From contig NZ_JACYFT010000001.1 of NCBI RefSeq assembly GCF_014837235.1, positions 695,688-759,687 on the forward strand: 64,000 bases of DNA. Reading direction: 5' to 3'. The DNA is from Limnohabitans radicicola (GTDB lineage: Bacteria > Pseudomonadota > Gammaproteobacteria > Burkholderiales > Burkholderiaceae_C). The position numbers and the translations under genes were made by a program. This document shows, piece after piece, positions 8,572 through 16,847 of this stretch (position 1 is the stretch's first letter; each line of letters opens with the position of its first letter). The notes beneath the pieces were generated by a model. The model saw only the letters and a program-made list of their open reading frames with translations. It searched no databases and was not told where the DNA came from.

Positions 8572-9026
8572 CCCACTCAGCTGGCTTTGTCGACGACTAC
8601 CTGGCCTATTTGCTGGCCCGCGCCAGCCATTTGATTTCAAGCGAATTTCATGCCGTGGTCGAAGCCAGCGGGCTGAGCCTGATGGAGTGGCGCGTCATGG
8701 CCAGCCTATCTGGCAAGGAATCGCTGAGCGTGGGTGAACTGGCCGACATCGTGCTGGCCAAACAACCCACCGTGACCAAGCTGGTGGGTCGCATGGCAGA
8801 GGCTGGCTGGGTGCGCCGTGTGAATGCTGCGCACGACAAACGCCAATCGTTAGTGAGCCTGACGCTCGCCGGTCAGCGCAAGGTCAAGCCCCTGCTGGCC
8901 CAGGCACGTACGCACGAAGCACAGGTGCTGAAAGAGATCGGCAACTCGGATGTGACCCAACTCAAGCGTGTTCTGGAACACTTGATCGAGGCACGGTCAT
9001 TGTCCATAAGCCATCCACTCAAGTGA
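8568..9026 (+). CDS. MarR-family transcriptional regulator
   Basis: A 152-residue winged-helix regulator. The DNA-binding part (about residues 30-100) shows LSLMEWRVMASL, the recognition-helix segment AKQPTVTKLVGRMAEAGWV, and the wing R-x3-A-H-D-K-R-Q-S-L-V-S-L-T. MarR proteins usually repress a divergent catabolic operon and release on binding an aromatic acid or CoA thioester. It is translationally coupled to the flavin reductase gene, and an 18-bp inverted repeat suited to a dimer lies upstream of the pair. Its 3' end overlaps the 3' end of the convergent araC-type gene by 8 bases. Confidence 0.9.
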   Translation: MTHSAGFVDDYLAYLLARASHLISSEFHAVVEASGLSLMEWRVMASLSGKESLSVGELADIVLAKQPTVTKLVGRMAEAGWVRRVNAAHDKRQSLVSLTLAGQRKVKPLLAQARTHEAQVLKEIGNSDVTQLKRVLEHLIEARSLSISHPLK

Positions 9027-10026
9027 GTGATTTCTGCCCCTCGGATGCAGTCGCATTGAACAGGTTTTTGTGCCATCTTGAAAATGCACTCAACTCTGAA
9101 AAGCCCAGCAGCAGCGCAACCTCAGACAAGTTTTTTGAGCCATTCTGACGGTAGCTGACCAGCAGCTCACTGCGCATGCTGTTGACCAGGGTTTTGAAGG
9201 TCGTGCCTTCAGCAGCCAGATGGTTGGCAATCGTTCGGCGGTCCACGCCGAGGTGCTGCGCCACCACCTCAACCTTGCAGTGCCCACGCGGCAGCAACAG
9301 CACAATCAGGCGCCGAACCCGCTCCGACATCTTGGCATTGACGCCCATCTCCCGCTCCAGCAGGCGCTGGGAATACTGGGCCATGACCGGATCGGCACCG
9401 AGGTTGGGCGCAGCCAGATCCTTGGCGTTGCAAACGATGTCGTTGAACTCCTGACCAAAGGCGATGTGGCTGCCAAACATGCGCCGGTGGACCTGTGTGT
9501 TGGCTGGTGCTGGATGCCTGAAGGCCACCAGTCGGGGTTCCCACCGTTCACCCAGGAAAATCTGCAGCATGCGGAACAGGGAGCACATGCCCATCTCAAT
9601 GGCTTGAGGTGTAGGCCCCCCACCTTCCAGCAGGAGCTCTTCACGGATGATGACGAGATCTCCCGACTCCACCAACGAGACAGAAAAAGCCTCAGCGTGG
9701 GTGTGCATGTAAGTCACCGAGGTTTCAAGCGCATGCCTGAGCGTCGGTTGATCGCGAAGCAGCAGACCCAGTGGGCCCAAGTTGGACAATCGCCGCGATG
9801 CTGCCATGCGCAAACCAAATCCTGGCTCATTGGCGCGACGTGCCGCCAGCTCCAACAGTTCACCGACAGATGTGGCGGGCAACCTGAGGTCAGGCTCGTT
9901 CAGACAGCGCGGCGACAGGCCGACTTCATCCACCAAAGCATGGGCATCCAGCCCGCATTCACGGGCCACTTGTTCAAAGTTGGTCAGTGTTGCCGCACGC
10001 AAAAAAGCGGTCATAGGGACTTTCAT
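9019..10026 (-). CDS. AraC-family regulator with Arabinose_bd-type N-terminal domain
   Basis: A 335-residue regulator. Residues about 20-210 match the PF12625-type sensor domain common in Burkholderiales AraC proteins (LRLPATSVGELLELAARR, then LGPLGLLLRDQPTLRHAL). The C-terminal 100 residues form the double helix-turn-helix: VEVVAQHLGVDRRTIANHLAAEG and SEVALLLGFSELSAFSRWHK. ATG at 10026 has GAG nearby; ATG at 10014 is an alternative. It faces the transporter gene at 10226 and starts 4 bases from a 77-bp element repeated before the operon at 11284. It is therefore the likely activator of both, with autoregulation. Third-position GC looks lower than in neighbouring genes. Confidence 0.9.
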   Translation of the reverse strand: MKVPMTAFLRAATLTNFEQVARECGLDAHALVDEVGLSPRCLNEPDLRLPATSVGELLELAARRANEPGFGLRMAASRRLSNLGPLGLLLRDQPTLRHALETSVTYMHTHAEAFSVSLVESGDLVIIREELLLEGGGPTPQAIEMGMCSLFRMLQIFLGERWEPRLVAFRHPAPANTQVHRRMFGSHIAFGQEFNDIVCNAKDLAAPNLGADPVMAQYSQRLLEREMGVNAKMSERVRRLIVLLLPRGHCKVEVVAQHLGVDRRTIANHLAAEGTTFKTLVNSMRSELLVSYRQNGSKNLSEVALLLGFSELSAFSRWHKNLFNATASEGQKSLT

Positions 10027-10030
10027 AAGT

Positions 10031-10107
10031 TTCTCGAAATGTCAAGCGAAATTCCCGTTTTGTCAATAGAAAAAGTCCTCTTGTCTTGAGAATGGTGCTC
10101 GCGGTGT
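10031..10107 (+). promoter_or_regulatory. 77-bp repeated regulatory element, copy A (probable AraC operator)
   Basis: Gapless 64/77 match to 11164-11240 in the same orientation. Each copy holds two directly repeated half-sites, CGAAATGTCAA and CGTTTTGTCAA in this copy, whose TGTCAA cores start at 10040 and 10061. The 21-bp spacing is two helical turns, as expected for AraC-type proteins. A strictly conserved TTGTCTTGAGAATGG follows. The element sits between the divergent araC-type and transporter genes. Confidence 0.72.
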
Positions 10108-10225
10108 TTGGATAAGCCACGCCGATATCAGTAGGTCATGCACATGACCGACACACCCAGCAACAGCACAGGGCTACCTCGCCAAACGATGCGAGAGCCG
10201 AGGTCTGGCGCATGTATTCAAAGGA

Positions 10226-11107
10226 ATGGAAATGACGGATTACCTGGTGTTGCTCAATCGTTGGGCGTTGCTTGCGTTTGTGCTGTGCACGATGACAGGC
10301 GTGGGTCTGCTGCTGCAGCCAGCTCAGATTTTTCAAGTGCTGCGCGAACGTCGCCAATTGGGGCTGACACTGCTGGCCAACTTTGTGGTGCTGCCCAGCC
10401 TGTCTTGGTGGGTGTGTCGTCGCCTGGATCTGGATGTGTCGATACAGGCGGCCATATTGCTCGCGACCACAGCACCCGGCTGTCCGACGCTGCTGCGTCT
10501 CAATGCGGCAGCGCGCGGGGACCAGGCACTGGCTGTCAGTCAGTATGTCTTGCTCTCAGTGCTGACGGTGGCATTTCAGCCTTTATTGCTGCCGTGGCTG
10601 TTGCAGGGGGTGCAGGTCAGTTCCATCGATATCGTTCGCAGTTTGGGATTGACGGTGTTGGTGCCTCTTGTCATGGGCTTGTCGGTGCGTGCGCGCTGGC
10701 CGACATTTGCGGAGCGTGCCAGACTGGTGATCGAAAAAGTCGGATCGCTCAGTGCCTTGCTGGTCTTGATTTTGTTTCCAGTGCTGTATTTCGAAGCCAT
10801 GCTGAGCGTACTCCGGCAAGGTGCGCTGGCTGCGCTGTTGCTGTACATGCCCTTGGCGCTCGGTGCGGGATGGTTGTTGGGTTCGGCCTCAACACCGTCT
10901 TACCGTCGCGTGCTGACGATGTGTTGTGGCCAAGGCAATATGGGAATTGCTTTTGTCAGCGCGGCTGCCAATTTCAAGGACCCGACGGTCGGCATCACTC
11001 TGATCGTCATGTTGTTTCTGACCTTGTTGCCCTTGGTCCCCATGGCGCTGTTTTTTGGGCGCAGCGCGGCGACGGCAGACAGAATGAATGAGGCAGTCCA
11101 GCGCTAA
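10226..11107 (+). CDS. bile acid:sodium symporter (BASS) family transporter
   Basis: A 293-residue integral membrane protein with about 9-10 hydrophobic segments. Family signatures are ATTAPGCPTLLRLNAAARGD in the first half and CGQGNMGIAFVSAAANF in the second, the paired sodium-binding motif regions of BASS transporters. Members import bile acids, pyruvate, pantoate or other organic anions with sodium. The start follows a weak AAAGGAATGG context; a second ATG two codons later is possible. Copy A of the 77-bp element is upstream, linking it to the AraC regulator and the operon beginning at 11284, so it may import that operon's substrate. Codon use is less GC-rich than in the flanking housekeeping genes. 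Confidence 0.82.
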   Translation: MEMTDYLVLLNRWALLAFVLCTMTGVGLLLQPAQIFQVLRERRQLGLTLLANFVVLPSLSWWVCRRLDLDVSIQAAILLATTAPGCPTLLRLNAAARGDQALAVSQYVLLSVLTVAFQPLLLPWLLQGVQVSSIDIVRSLGLTVLVPLVMGLSVRARWPTFAERARLVIEKVGSLSALLVLILFPVLYFEAMLSVLRQGALAALLLYMPLALGAGWLLGSASTPSYRRVLTMCCGQGNMGIAFVSAAANFKDPTVGITLIVMLFLTLLPLVPMALFFGRSAATADRMNEAVQR

Positions 11108-11163
11108 CGACATAGCCCGCTGTTACCGCCTTGATCTGATGGCGGATAGGGACTTCTACCAAT

Positions 11164-11240
11164 TTCCCGAAATGTCAAACAAATTTCCCATTTCGTCAAA
11201 GGAAAAACCCCACTTGTCTTGAGAATGGCGCTCTCGGTGT
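11164..11240 (+). promoter_or_regulatory. 77-bp repeated regulatory element, copy B (probable AraC operator)
   Basis: Second copy of the element at 10031-10107, with half-site cores TGTCAA at 11173 and CGTCAA at 11194 (21-bp spacing) and the identical TTGTCTTGAGAATGG tail. It lies 43 bases before the TauD-like gene and so controls the six-gene operon. The differences fall mostly outside the cores. Confidence 0.72.
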
Positions 11241-11283
11241 CTTGAAGCAAGACCCCATTTGACCGACCACTGAGGAGCCATTC

Positions 11284-12132
11284 ATGAAAGTCATTCCACT
11301 CACCTGCGCTTTGGGTGCCGAGATCCAGGGCGTCCATCTGGCTGAAGCAGGCCGCAATGCCGACATGGCGGGCGAAGTCAAAGCACTGCTGCTCAAGCAC
11401 AAGGTGCTGTTTGCTCGCGATCAGGACATGACCGATGCCGAGCATGCGGCTTTTGCGCGCATTTTTGGCGACCTGGAAAGCCACCCTCTGGCCCCCAGCA
11501 CCGATTCGGAGCCAGGCATCATCAACATCTGGAAAACGCCTGACAGCCCACCCGAGCGTTACGAAAACGCTTGGCACCACGATGCCACTTGGCGCGAATT
11601 GCCGCCCATGGGCGCTGTGCTGCGTTGCCTCGAATGCCCACCCGTCGGTGGTGACACCATGTGGGCCAATATGGAGCTGGCTTACGAGCGCCTGCCTGAC
11701 CACATCAAGGAAACCATCGAAGGCTTGAAGGCTCGCCACAGCATGGAAGCCACCTTCATGGCGGCCAAATCAGCCAAGGAACGACTGGCGATGAAAGCGC
11801 GCTTCCCGGACCCCGAGCACCCTGTTGTGCGTACCCACCCCGAAACCGGCAACAAGAGCCTGCTCACAGGCGGCTTCATGACGCACTTCACCAACTACCA
11901 CACCGCACGCAACGTGCGCTTTGGTCAGGACTGGCAGCCCGGCGCCTCGGCCTTGCTGAGCTACCTGATCAGCCAGACCTTCATTCCCGAGTACCAGATG
12001 CGTTGGCGCTGGAGCCCGGGTTCGATCGCCATCTGGGACAACCGCTGCACACAGCATTACGCCGTGATGGATTACCCACCGTGTGTGCGTCGCATGAACC
12101 GCGCCACCATCAAGGGCGATCGCCCGATTTAA
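11284..12132 (+). CDS. TauD/TfdA-family Fe(II)/2-oxoglutarate-dependent dioxygenase
   Basis: A 282-residue dioxygenase. The iron ligands are visible as H-x-D in WHHDATW and the distal His in CTQHYAVMDY. The 2-oxoglutarate-binding Arg is in RRMNRATIKGDRP, which closely parallels the end of TauD. The family hydroxylates a C-H next to a heteroatom, releasing sulfite from sulfonates, phenol from phenoxyacetates or an aldehyde from sulfate esters. A GAGGAG ribosome-binding site lies before the ATG. It is the first gene of the operon behind copy B of the 77-bp element. The YeiH-type exporter three genes downstream would fit a sulfonate or sulfate ester, but this is only a hint. Confidence 0.88.
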   Translation: MKVIPLTCALGAEIQGVHLAEAGRNADMAGEVKALLLKHKVLFARDQDMTDAEHAAFARIFGDLESHPLAPSTDSEPGIINIWKTPDSPPERYENAWHHDATWRELPPMGAVLRCLECPPVGGDTMWANMELAYERLPDHIKETIEGLKARHSMEATFMAAKSAKERLAMKARFPDPEHPVVRTHPETGNKSLLTGGFMTHFTNYHTARNVRFGQDWQPGASALLSYLISQTFIPEYQMRWRWSPGSIAIWDNRCTQHYAVMDYPPCVRRMNRATIKGDRPI

Positions 12133-12142
12133 GGAGAACATC

Positions 12143-13588
12143 ATGGAACGCGAATTGGGTTTGAACCTGGAGCTTCGTCACGAATGGGCCAATCTGGGTG
12201 ATGTGCGCTTGCACTACGTCACCGGTGGTCAGGGACCGACCATCGTGCTGCTGCACGGCTGGCCCCAAACCTGGTACATGTGGCGAGATGTGCTACCGGG
12301 TCTGATGCAACGTTACCGGGTGATCGCGGTCGACATGCGTGGCCTGGGTGACTCGTCACGACCCGCGACCGGTTACGACACACGCACCGTGGCACAAGAC
12401 ATCTGGCGTCTGATGACCGAGGTGCTGGACGAGCGGTGCTTCCATGTGGTGGCCCACGATTGGGGCGGGCCAGTGGCTTATGCGCTGGCTGCACTGCACC
12501 GTCAGGCAGTGATGTCGATGGCCATCTTCGATGCGCCCGTGCCGGGTGATGGCTCAGCGCTCACCGCCATGGGGCGCTGGCACTTTGGCTTCCACGCCGA
12601 AAGCGACTTGCCCGAGGCTCTGATCGAAGGCCGTGAAGACATTTACCTGCGCCACATGTTCAGCAAAGCCGGGGCTCGGCCCGATGCCGTTTCGGAAGAA
12701 GCCCAGCGCGAATACATCCGGGCCTACTCGCAGCCTGGAGCCATGCGGGCGGGCTTCAACTACTACCGCGAAATGGCTCGCAACGCACGGGACAACAAAG
12801 CCTTCATTGCACAAGGCAAGCTGCAAATGCCCATTCTGGTGTACGGCGGCGGCAACAAGATCGTGGGTCGTTCCATGTATGCGGTGGATTCCTGGCAGCG
12901 CGTCGCCTCCGACGTGCGCGGGGGTGTGGCCGAAGGCTGCGGCCACTGGATTCCTGAAGAGCGTCCCGCCTGGGTGGTGGAACGTCTGATGGAGTTTTTC
13001 ACCGACGTCGATGCAGGCCGTGCAGCCGCAGCCAATGCCCCTCGCCCTGCGCATGCTGCAGCGGTCTCTGCCGCTTCCCAAAATTTACCCGCCCCAACCA
13101 CTCAAAAGGCAAACGCCATGTTCCACGAAACCATTGACACTGCGCTGATCGACGTTGAAGCGCTTCCCTGGATGCCTTTTTCGCCTTACAGCGAAGAGAT
13201 CTTCCTCAAACTCATCAAAGTGGACCCCATTCGTGGCGAATGGACCACGCTGCTGAAGTTGCCTCCCTATACCGAGCTGCCGATGCACCACCATTCCGGT
13301 ACCGTGATGGTGTGGACAGTGACTGGCAGCTGGCGCTACAAAGAACACAACTGGGTCGCCAACGCTGGCAGCTTCGTCTTTGAAACGGCCGCTTCGCGCC
13401 ACACGCCTGTCACGGTAGGCAATGAAGAGGTCATCACACTGAACATTATTCAGGGCGACTGGAACGTGATGTCACCTGAAGGCGCCGTGTTGGCCATTGA
13501 GAACTGGAAATCCATGGTGGACCGCTACGTCAATTTCTGCAAAGCACAGGGCCTTGAAGCGATCGACGTGACCAGCTTCAGCGCATAA
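12143..13588 (+). CDS. fusion protein: epoxide-hydrolase-type alpha/beta hydrolase + cupin dioxygenase-like domain
   Basis: A 481-residue two-domain protein. Residues 1-290 are an epoxide hydrolase-like alpha/beta hydrolase: oxyanion motif HGWPQTWYMW, nucleophile Asp106 in AHDWGG, His268 in GCGHWIPEE. The place of the acid Asp reads G-G-G-N, so it may be Asn239. Residues 291-325 are an Ala/Pro-rich linker. Residues 326-481 are a cupin related to 2,4'-dihydroxyacetophenone dioxygenase, with metal-ligand candidates His382-384, His402 and His420. An ATG at 13118 (Met326) has AAGG 8 bases before it, so the cupin may also be made alone. Either order of reaction, or a scaffolded two-step reaction, is possible. 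The gene starts 10 bases after the dioxygenase gene. Confidence 0.85.
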   Translation: MERELGLNLELRHEWANLGDVRLHYVTGGQGPTIVLLHGWPQTWYMWRDVLPGLMQRYRVIAVDMRGLGDSSRPATGYDTRTVAQDIWRLMTEVLDERCFHVVAHDWGGPVAYALAALHRQAVMSMAIFDAPVPGDGSALTAMGRWHFGFHAESDLPEALIEGREDIYLRHMFSKAGARPDAVSEEAQREYIRAYSQPGAMRAGFNYYREMARNARDNKAFIAQGKLQMPILVYGGGNKIVGRSMYAVDSWQRVASDVRGGVAEGCGHWIPEERPAWVVERLMEFFTDVDAGRAAAANAPRPAHAAAVSAASQNLPAPTTQKANAMFHETIDTALIDVEALPWMPFSPYSEEIFLKLIKVDPIRGEWTTLLKLPPYTELPMHHHSGTVMVWTVTGSWRYKEHNWVANAGSFVFETAASRHTPVTVGNEEVITLNIIQGDWNVMSPEGAVLAIENWKSMVDRYVNFCKAQGLEAIDVTSFSA

Positions 13589-13660
13589 AGCGCAGACCAT
13601 CGCGTCGATCAAGGCTCACCATTGACCTGACTCACTTCAGAAAATAACGAGGAGACAAAC

Positions 13661-14650
13661 ATGCGCCAACCCTTTAACCTTCGTCGCCACTGGCTTCAAG
13701 CAGCGGGCATCAGTGCCTTGTTGATGGCTGGATGGCCTGTGCAGGCCCAGAACTATCCCGACAAGCCCGTTCGCATCGTCGTCGGCGGCCCGGCCGGTGG
13801 CGCGGCCGACGTCACGGCCCGTCTGCTGGCTGAAAAAATGTCACCTATCCTGGGGCAGCCCATTCTGGTCGACAACAAACCCGGTGCAGGGGGCTTGCTC
13901 GGTATTCAGGAGTTGCTCAAATCACCGCGAGATGGTTACACCCTGATGGTGAACATCAGCGGGGTGGTTTCCGAAGTTCCACATGCGATCAAGGTTCCTT
14001 TCGATCCTTTCAAGGTCTTGCAGCCGCAGGTTGAAATGGCACGTGGCGGTCTGGTGCTCGTCACCAATACTCAAACAGGTGCACAAAACCTGGACGGCTT
14101 CATCAAGTATGTCAAGGCCAACAAGGACAAAATCAGTTTTGCCTCCTACAGCGCGGGCACCGTTTCGCACACGCTAGGGCTGGAGTTGAACAAGGTGGCT
14201 GGACTCGACATGGTGCATGTCGGCTACAAGGGCTCACCCCCTGCCTTGCAGGATCTCATTGGTGGCAGTGTTCAGGCGATGTTCGATGGGTCCGGCAATG
14301 TACTACCGCATGTCCGGTCGGGCAAGCTCAAGGCACTGGCGGTCACATCGCCGCAGCGCATGAGCCTGTTTCCCGATGTGCCCACATTTACCGAATTGGG
14401 CTACAAGGATCTGACAGAGATTGTGTCCCTCATGCTGTTCTCCACGCCCGATGTGCCTGCCCCCGTTCAAGCCAAAGTGCGCGAGGCGGCCATGAAGGCC
14501 TTGCAGGACCCCAAGCTGCGCGAAACCTTCAACAACCTGGGTCTTGCCATGGGTACAGCCGCCACACCCGACGAGTTGATGGCGGGCCTGCGAGCTGCGT
14601 CCGACAAGCAAGGCGCCATGCTCAAGTCGGTCGGTTTCAAAATTGAATGA
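13661..14650 (+). CDS. Bug-family (TctC) periplasmic binding protein
   Basis: A 329-residue secreted receptor. The signal peptide spans about residues 1-29 (RRHWLQAAGISALLMAGWPV, cleavage near V-Q-A-Q), followed by Y-P-D-K-P-V-R-I-V-V-G-G-P-A-G-G, the Bug ligand-loop signature. An ACGAGGAGA ribosome-binding site precedes the ATG. Its position between the hydrolase-cupin fusion and the exporter suggests periplasmic capture of the operon's carboxylate substrate. No TctAB membrane genes are adjacent, so it either uses a distant TctAB pair or works with the BASS transporter or in sensing. It is divergent in sequence from the other Bug receptor in the window (2129-3133). Confidence 0.9.
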   Translation: MRQPFNLRRHWLQAAGISALLMAGWPVQAQNYPDKPVRIVVGGPAGGAADVTARLLAEKMSPILGQPILVDNKPGAGGLLGIQELLKSPRDGYTLMVNISGVVSEVPHAIKVPFDPFKVLQPQVEMARGGLVLVTNTQTGAQNLDGFIKYVKANKDKISFASYSAGTVSHTLGLELNKVAGLDMVHVGYKGSPPALQDLIGGSVQAMFDGSGNVLPHVRSGKLKALAVTSPQRMSLFPDVPTFTELGYKDLTEIVSLMLFSTPDVPAPVQAKVREAAMKALQDPKLRETFNNLGLAMGTAATPDELMAGLRAASDKQGAMLKSVGFKIE

Positions 14651-14739
14651 TGATGGCCCGAGCCGGCTGTGCCCGGTTCAGGCTTTCGGTTTATCTGGCT
14701 GACGAAATCCGTTGGCCTTTTTTTTGAAAGAGGTTCCTC

Positions 14740-15756
14740 ATGCTGGCCCAGATGATGTCATGGCCATTACAACGGTGGTTGGCACCCCGCTGGCGAGGTT
14801 TCTGGGTCTGTGCGGTCGTGGCCATTGCCGCCAGGTTCGTGTCCGAGCACTACGGTGCACCGGTCATGCTCATGGCCCTGCTGCTGGGCATGGCGCTGAA
14901 CTTTCTCTCGGTTGAAGGGGCGTGCAAACCGGGCATCGACGTTACGGCACGTCAGGTGCTGCGCATCGGCGTGGCCCTGTTGGGTCTGCGCATCACGCTC
15001 GACCAAGTCACCGCTTTGGGCTGGCAGCCTGTGCTGATGGTGCTGGGTGCTGTGGCCTTCACCATTGCGCTGGGCGTGGTGCTGGCCCGCTGGATGGGGT
15101 ATCGCGTGTTCTTTGGCTTGTTGACCGGCGGCGCGGTGGGCATTTGCGGTGCGTCCGCTGCATTGGCGCTGTCGGCCGCTTTGCCCAATCATCCGCTCAA
15201 GGAAAAAGCCACGCTGTTCACCGTCATCGGGGTCAGCACTTTGTCGACCCTAGCCATGGTCTTGTACCCCTTGCTCACGCATGGGCTGGCCCTGACGGAT
15301 GCCCAAGCCGGGTTCTTCATCGGCGCGACCATTCACGACGTGGCGCAGGTGGTAGGTGCGGGCTACAGCATTTCGCGCGAGGCGGGTGATCTGGCCACCT
15401 TGGTCAAGCTGCTGCGCGTGGCGATGCTGCTGCCCGTGATTGCGCTGGTGGCCTGGGTCACGGCGCGGCATATGGCCAGCGAAGGCGAGGGCCAAACGCA
15501 AACGCAGAAGCCTCCGCTCTTGCCCGGGTTTGCGGTGGCGTTTGCGGTGCTGGTGCTCGTCAACAGCACGGCTTGGTTACCTCAGACAGTGGTTCAGGTG
15601 GGACAAGCCACATCGCAGTGGTGCCTGATAGCAGCGATTGTGGCCATCGGCATGAAGACACACCTCAAGGACATGCTGAACGTGGGCTGGAAACCGATCG
15701 TGCTGATGGTCAGCGAGACCGTGGCGCTGGCGGCTTTTGTCTATGCCTTGATTTGA
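14740..15756 (+). CDS. YeiH-family (UPF0324) putative sulfate/anion exporter
   Basis: A 338-residue membrane protein with about 9-10 hydrophobic helices. Typical YeiH/UPF0324 features are GMALNFLSVEGACKPGIDVTAR, VLRIGVALLGLRITLDQV, the GGAVGICGASAALALSA motif and IGATIHDVAQVVGAGYSIS. Family members are annotated as putative sulfate exporters; firm transport data are limited. GAGG precedes the ATG. In this operon it may export sulfite-derived sulfate, or another anion released by the TauD-like enzyme. The 89-base gap before it contains no strong terminator. Confidence 0.85.
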   Translation: MLAQMMSWPLQRWLAPRWRGFWVCAVVAIAARFVSEHYGAPVMLMALLLGMALNFLSVEGACKPGIDVTARQVLRIGVALLGLRITLDQVTALGWQPVLMVLGAVAFTIALGVVLARWMGYRVFFGLLTGGAVGICGASAALALSAALPNHPLKEKATLFTVIGVSTLSTLAMVLYPLLTHGLALTDAQAGFFIGATIHDVAQVVGAGYSISREAGDLATLVKLLRVAMLLPVIALVAWVTARHMASEGEGQTQTQKPPLLPGFAVAFAVLVLVNSTAWLPQTVVQVGQATSQWCLIAAIVAIGMKTHLKDMLNVGWKPIVLMVSETVALAAFVYALI

Positions 15757-15785
15757 CTTTGAACTGATTCTTTCACAAGGAAAAC

Positions 15786-16847
15786 ATGCACTTTCTTGAC
15801 GATTCCCTCTTGCCCGAGAACCAGCAAAAGCTGGTGATCCAGGTTGCGCCTTATGGGCCGCAATGGATTCCCGGCGACAGCGACGACATCCCTGTCACCA
15901 TGGACGAGCAGATCCAGAAAGCCGTGGACTGCTATAACGCGGGGGCCACCGTGCTGCACGTGCATGTGCGCGAAGCCGATGGCAAAGGCAGCAAGCGCCT
16001 GTCGATGTTCAACGAGATGCTGGCGCGCCTGCGCGAGGCCGTGCCCAAAATGATTCTGCAGGTGGGCGGCTCGATTTCGTTTGCCCCCGAGGACGAAGGC
16101 CAGGCCGCCAAATGGCTGTCGGACGACACGCGTCACATGCTGGCGGACCTGAATCCCAAACCCGACCAAGTGACCGTGGCCGTGAACAGCAGCCAGATGA
16201 ACATCATGGACCTGATGATGGATGGCGATTTCACAGGCACCTCGTTTGAAAACCCGCAACTGCAGGCTGCCTACGAAGACATGGTGATCCCCTCCAACCC
16301 CAGCTGGCACCGAGAACACATTCGTCGACTGGTGGCTGCAGGCATCCAGCCGCACTTCATGCTGGGGCATGTGCACCAGCTCGAATCGGTCGAACGCTTG
16401 ATTCGCCGTGGCCACTACAACGGCCCTCTGATCCTCAATTACGTGGCCATCGGTGGCAGCCTGGCTGGCCTGAACCCGGTTGACATGCTGGAATTCGTGC
16501 GGCGCGTGCCCGACGGTGCGGTGCTGACCCTCGAAACCCTCAACCGCCATGTGTACCCCATGATGGCCATGGCCATCGCTCTGGGCATGCATGTGCGCTG
16601 CGGCATCGAAGACACCCTCAATGGCCCCCACCGGGAACGCATGACCTCGGTGCAGCAGGTGGTGCACATGGTCCAGCAGGCCCGTCTGCTCAACCGCGAC
16701 ATTGCCAATGGCGACGATGCCCGAGAGATTTACCAGATCGGCCAGTTCTACAAAGACACCGACGACACCCTGGCTCGCTTGGGCTACACGCCCAACCGCC
16801 ACCCCGGCGAACGCGGTATACCGGTTCGGGGTTTTCCGAATGTCTGA
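15786..16847 (+). CDS. beta-keto acid cleavage enzyme (BKACE, DUF849; 3-keto-5-aminohexanoate cleavage family)
   Basis: A 353-residue TIM-barrel enzyme. The zinc-binding H-x-H occurs in VLHVHVREADGKGS, with GGSISF, the glycine-rich I-G-G-S-L segment and HVRCGIEDTLNGP further on. BKACEs condense a beta-keto acid with acetyl-CoA and split it into acetoacetate and a new CoA ester; substrate specificity varies widely across the family. It follows the exporter by 29 bases with AAGGA before the ATG. The stop lies 8 bases inside the following SDR gene. In this operon it probably performs the last C-C cleavage on a beta-keto acid made by the dioxygenase, hydrolase and SDR steps. Confidence 0.88.
   Translation: MHFLDDSLLPENQQKLVIQVAPYGPQWIPGDSDDIPVTMDEQIQKAVDCYNAGATVLHVHVREADGKGSKRLSMFNEMLARLREAVPKMILQVGGSISFAPEDEGQAAKWLSDDTRHMLADLNPKPDQVTVAVNSSQMNIMDLMMDGDFTGTSFENPQLQAAYEDMVIPSNPSWHREHIRRLVAAGIQPHFMLGHVHQLESVERLIRRGHYNGPLILNYVAIGGSLAGLNPVDMLEFVRRVPDGAVLTLETLNRHVYPMMAMAIALGMHVRCGIEDTLNGPHRERMTSVQQVVHMVQQARLLNRDIANGDDAREIYQIGQFYKDTDDTLARLGYTPNRHPGERGIPVRGFPNV

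Noticed and set aside
10095-10107. Possible sigma-54 promoter at the end of the repeated element
   Set aside because: GG is followed after 10 bases by GT, not the near-invariant GC of the -12 box, in both copies; no sigma-54 activator gene is nearby.
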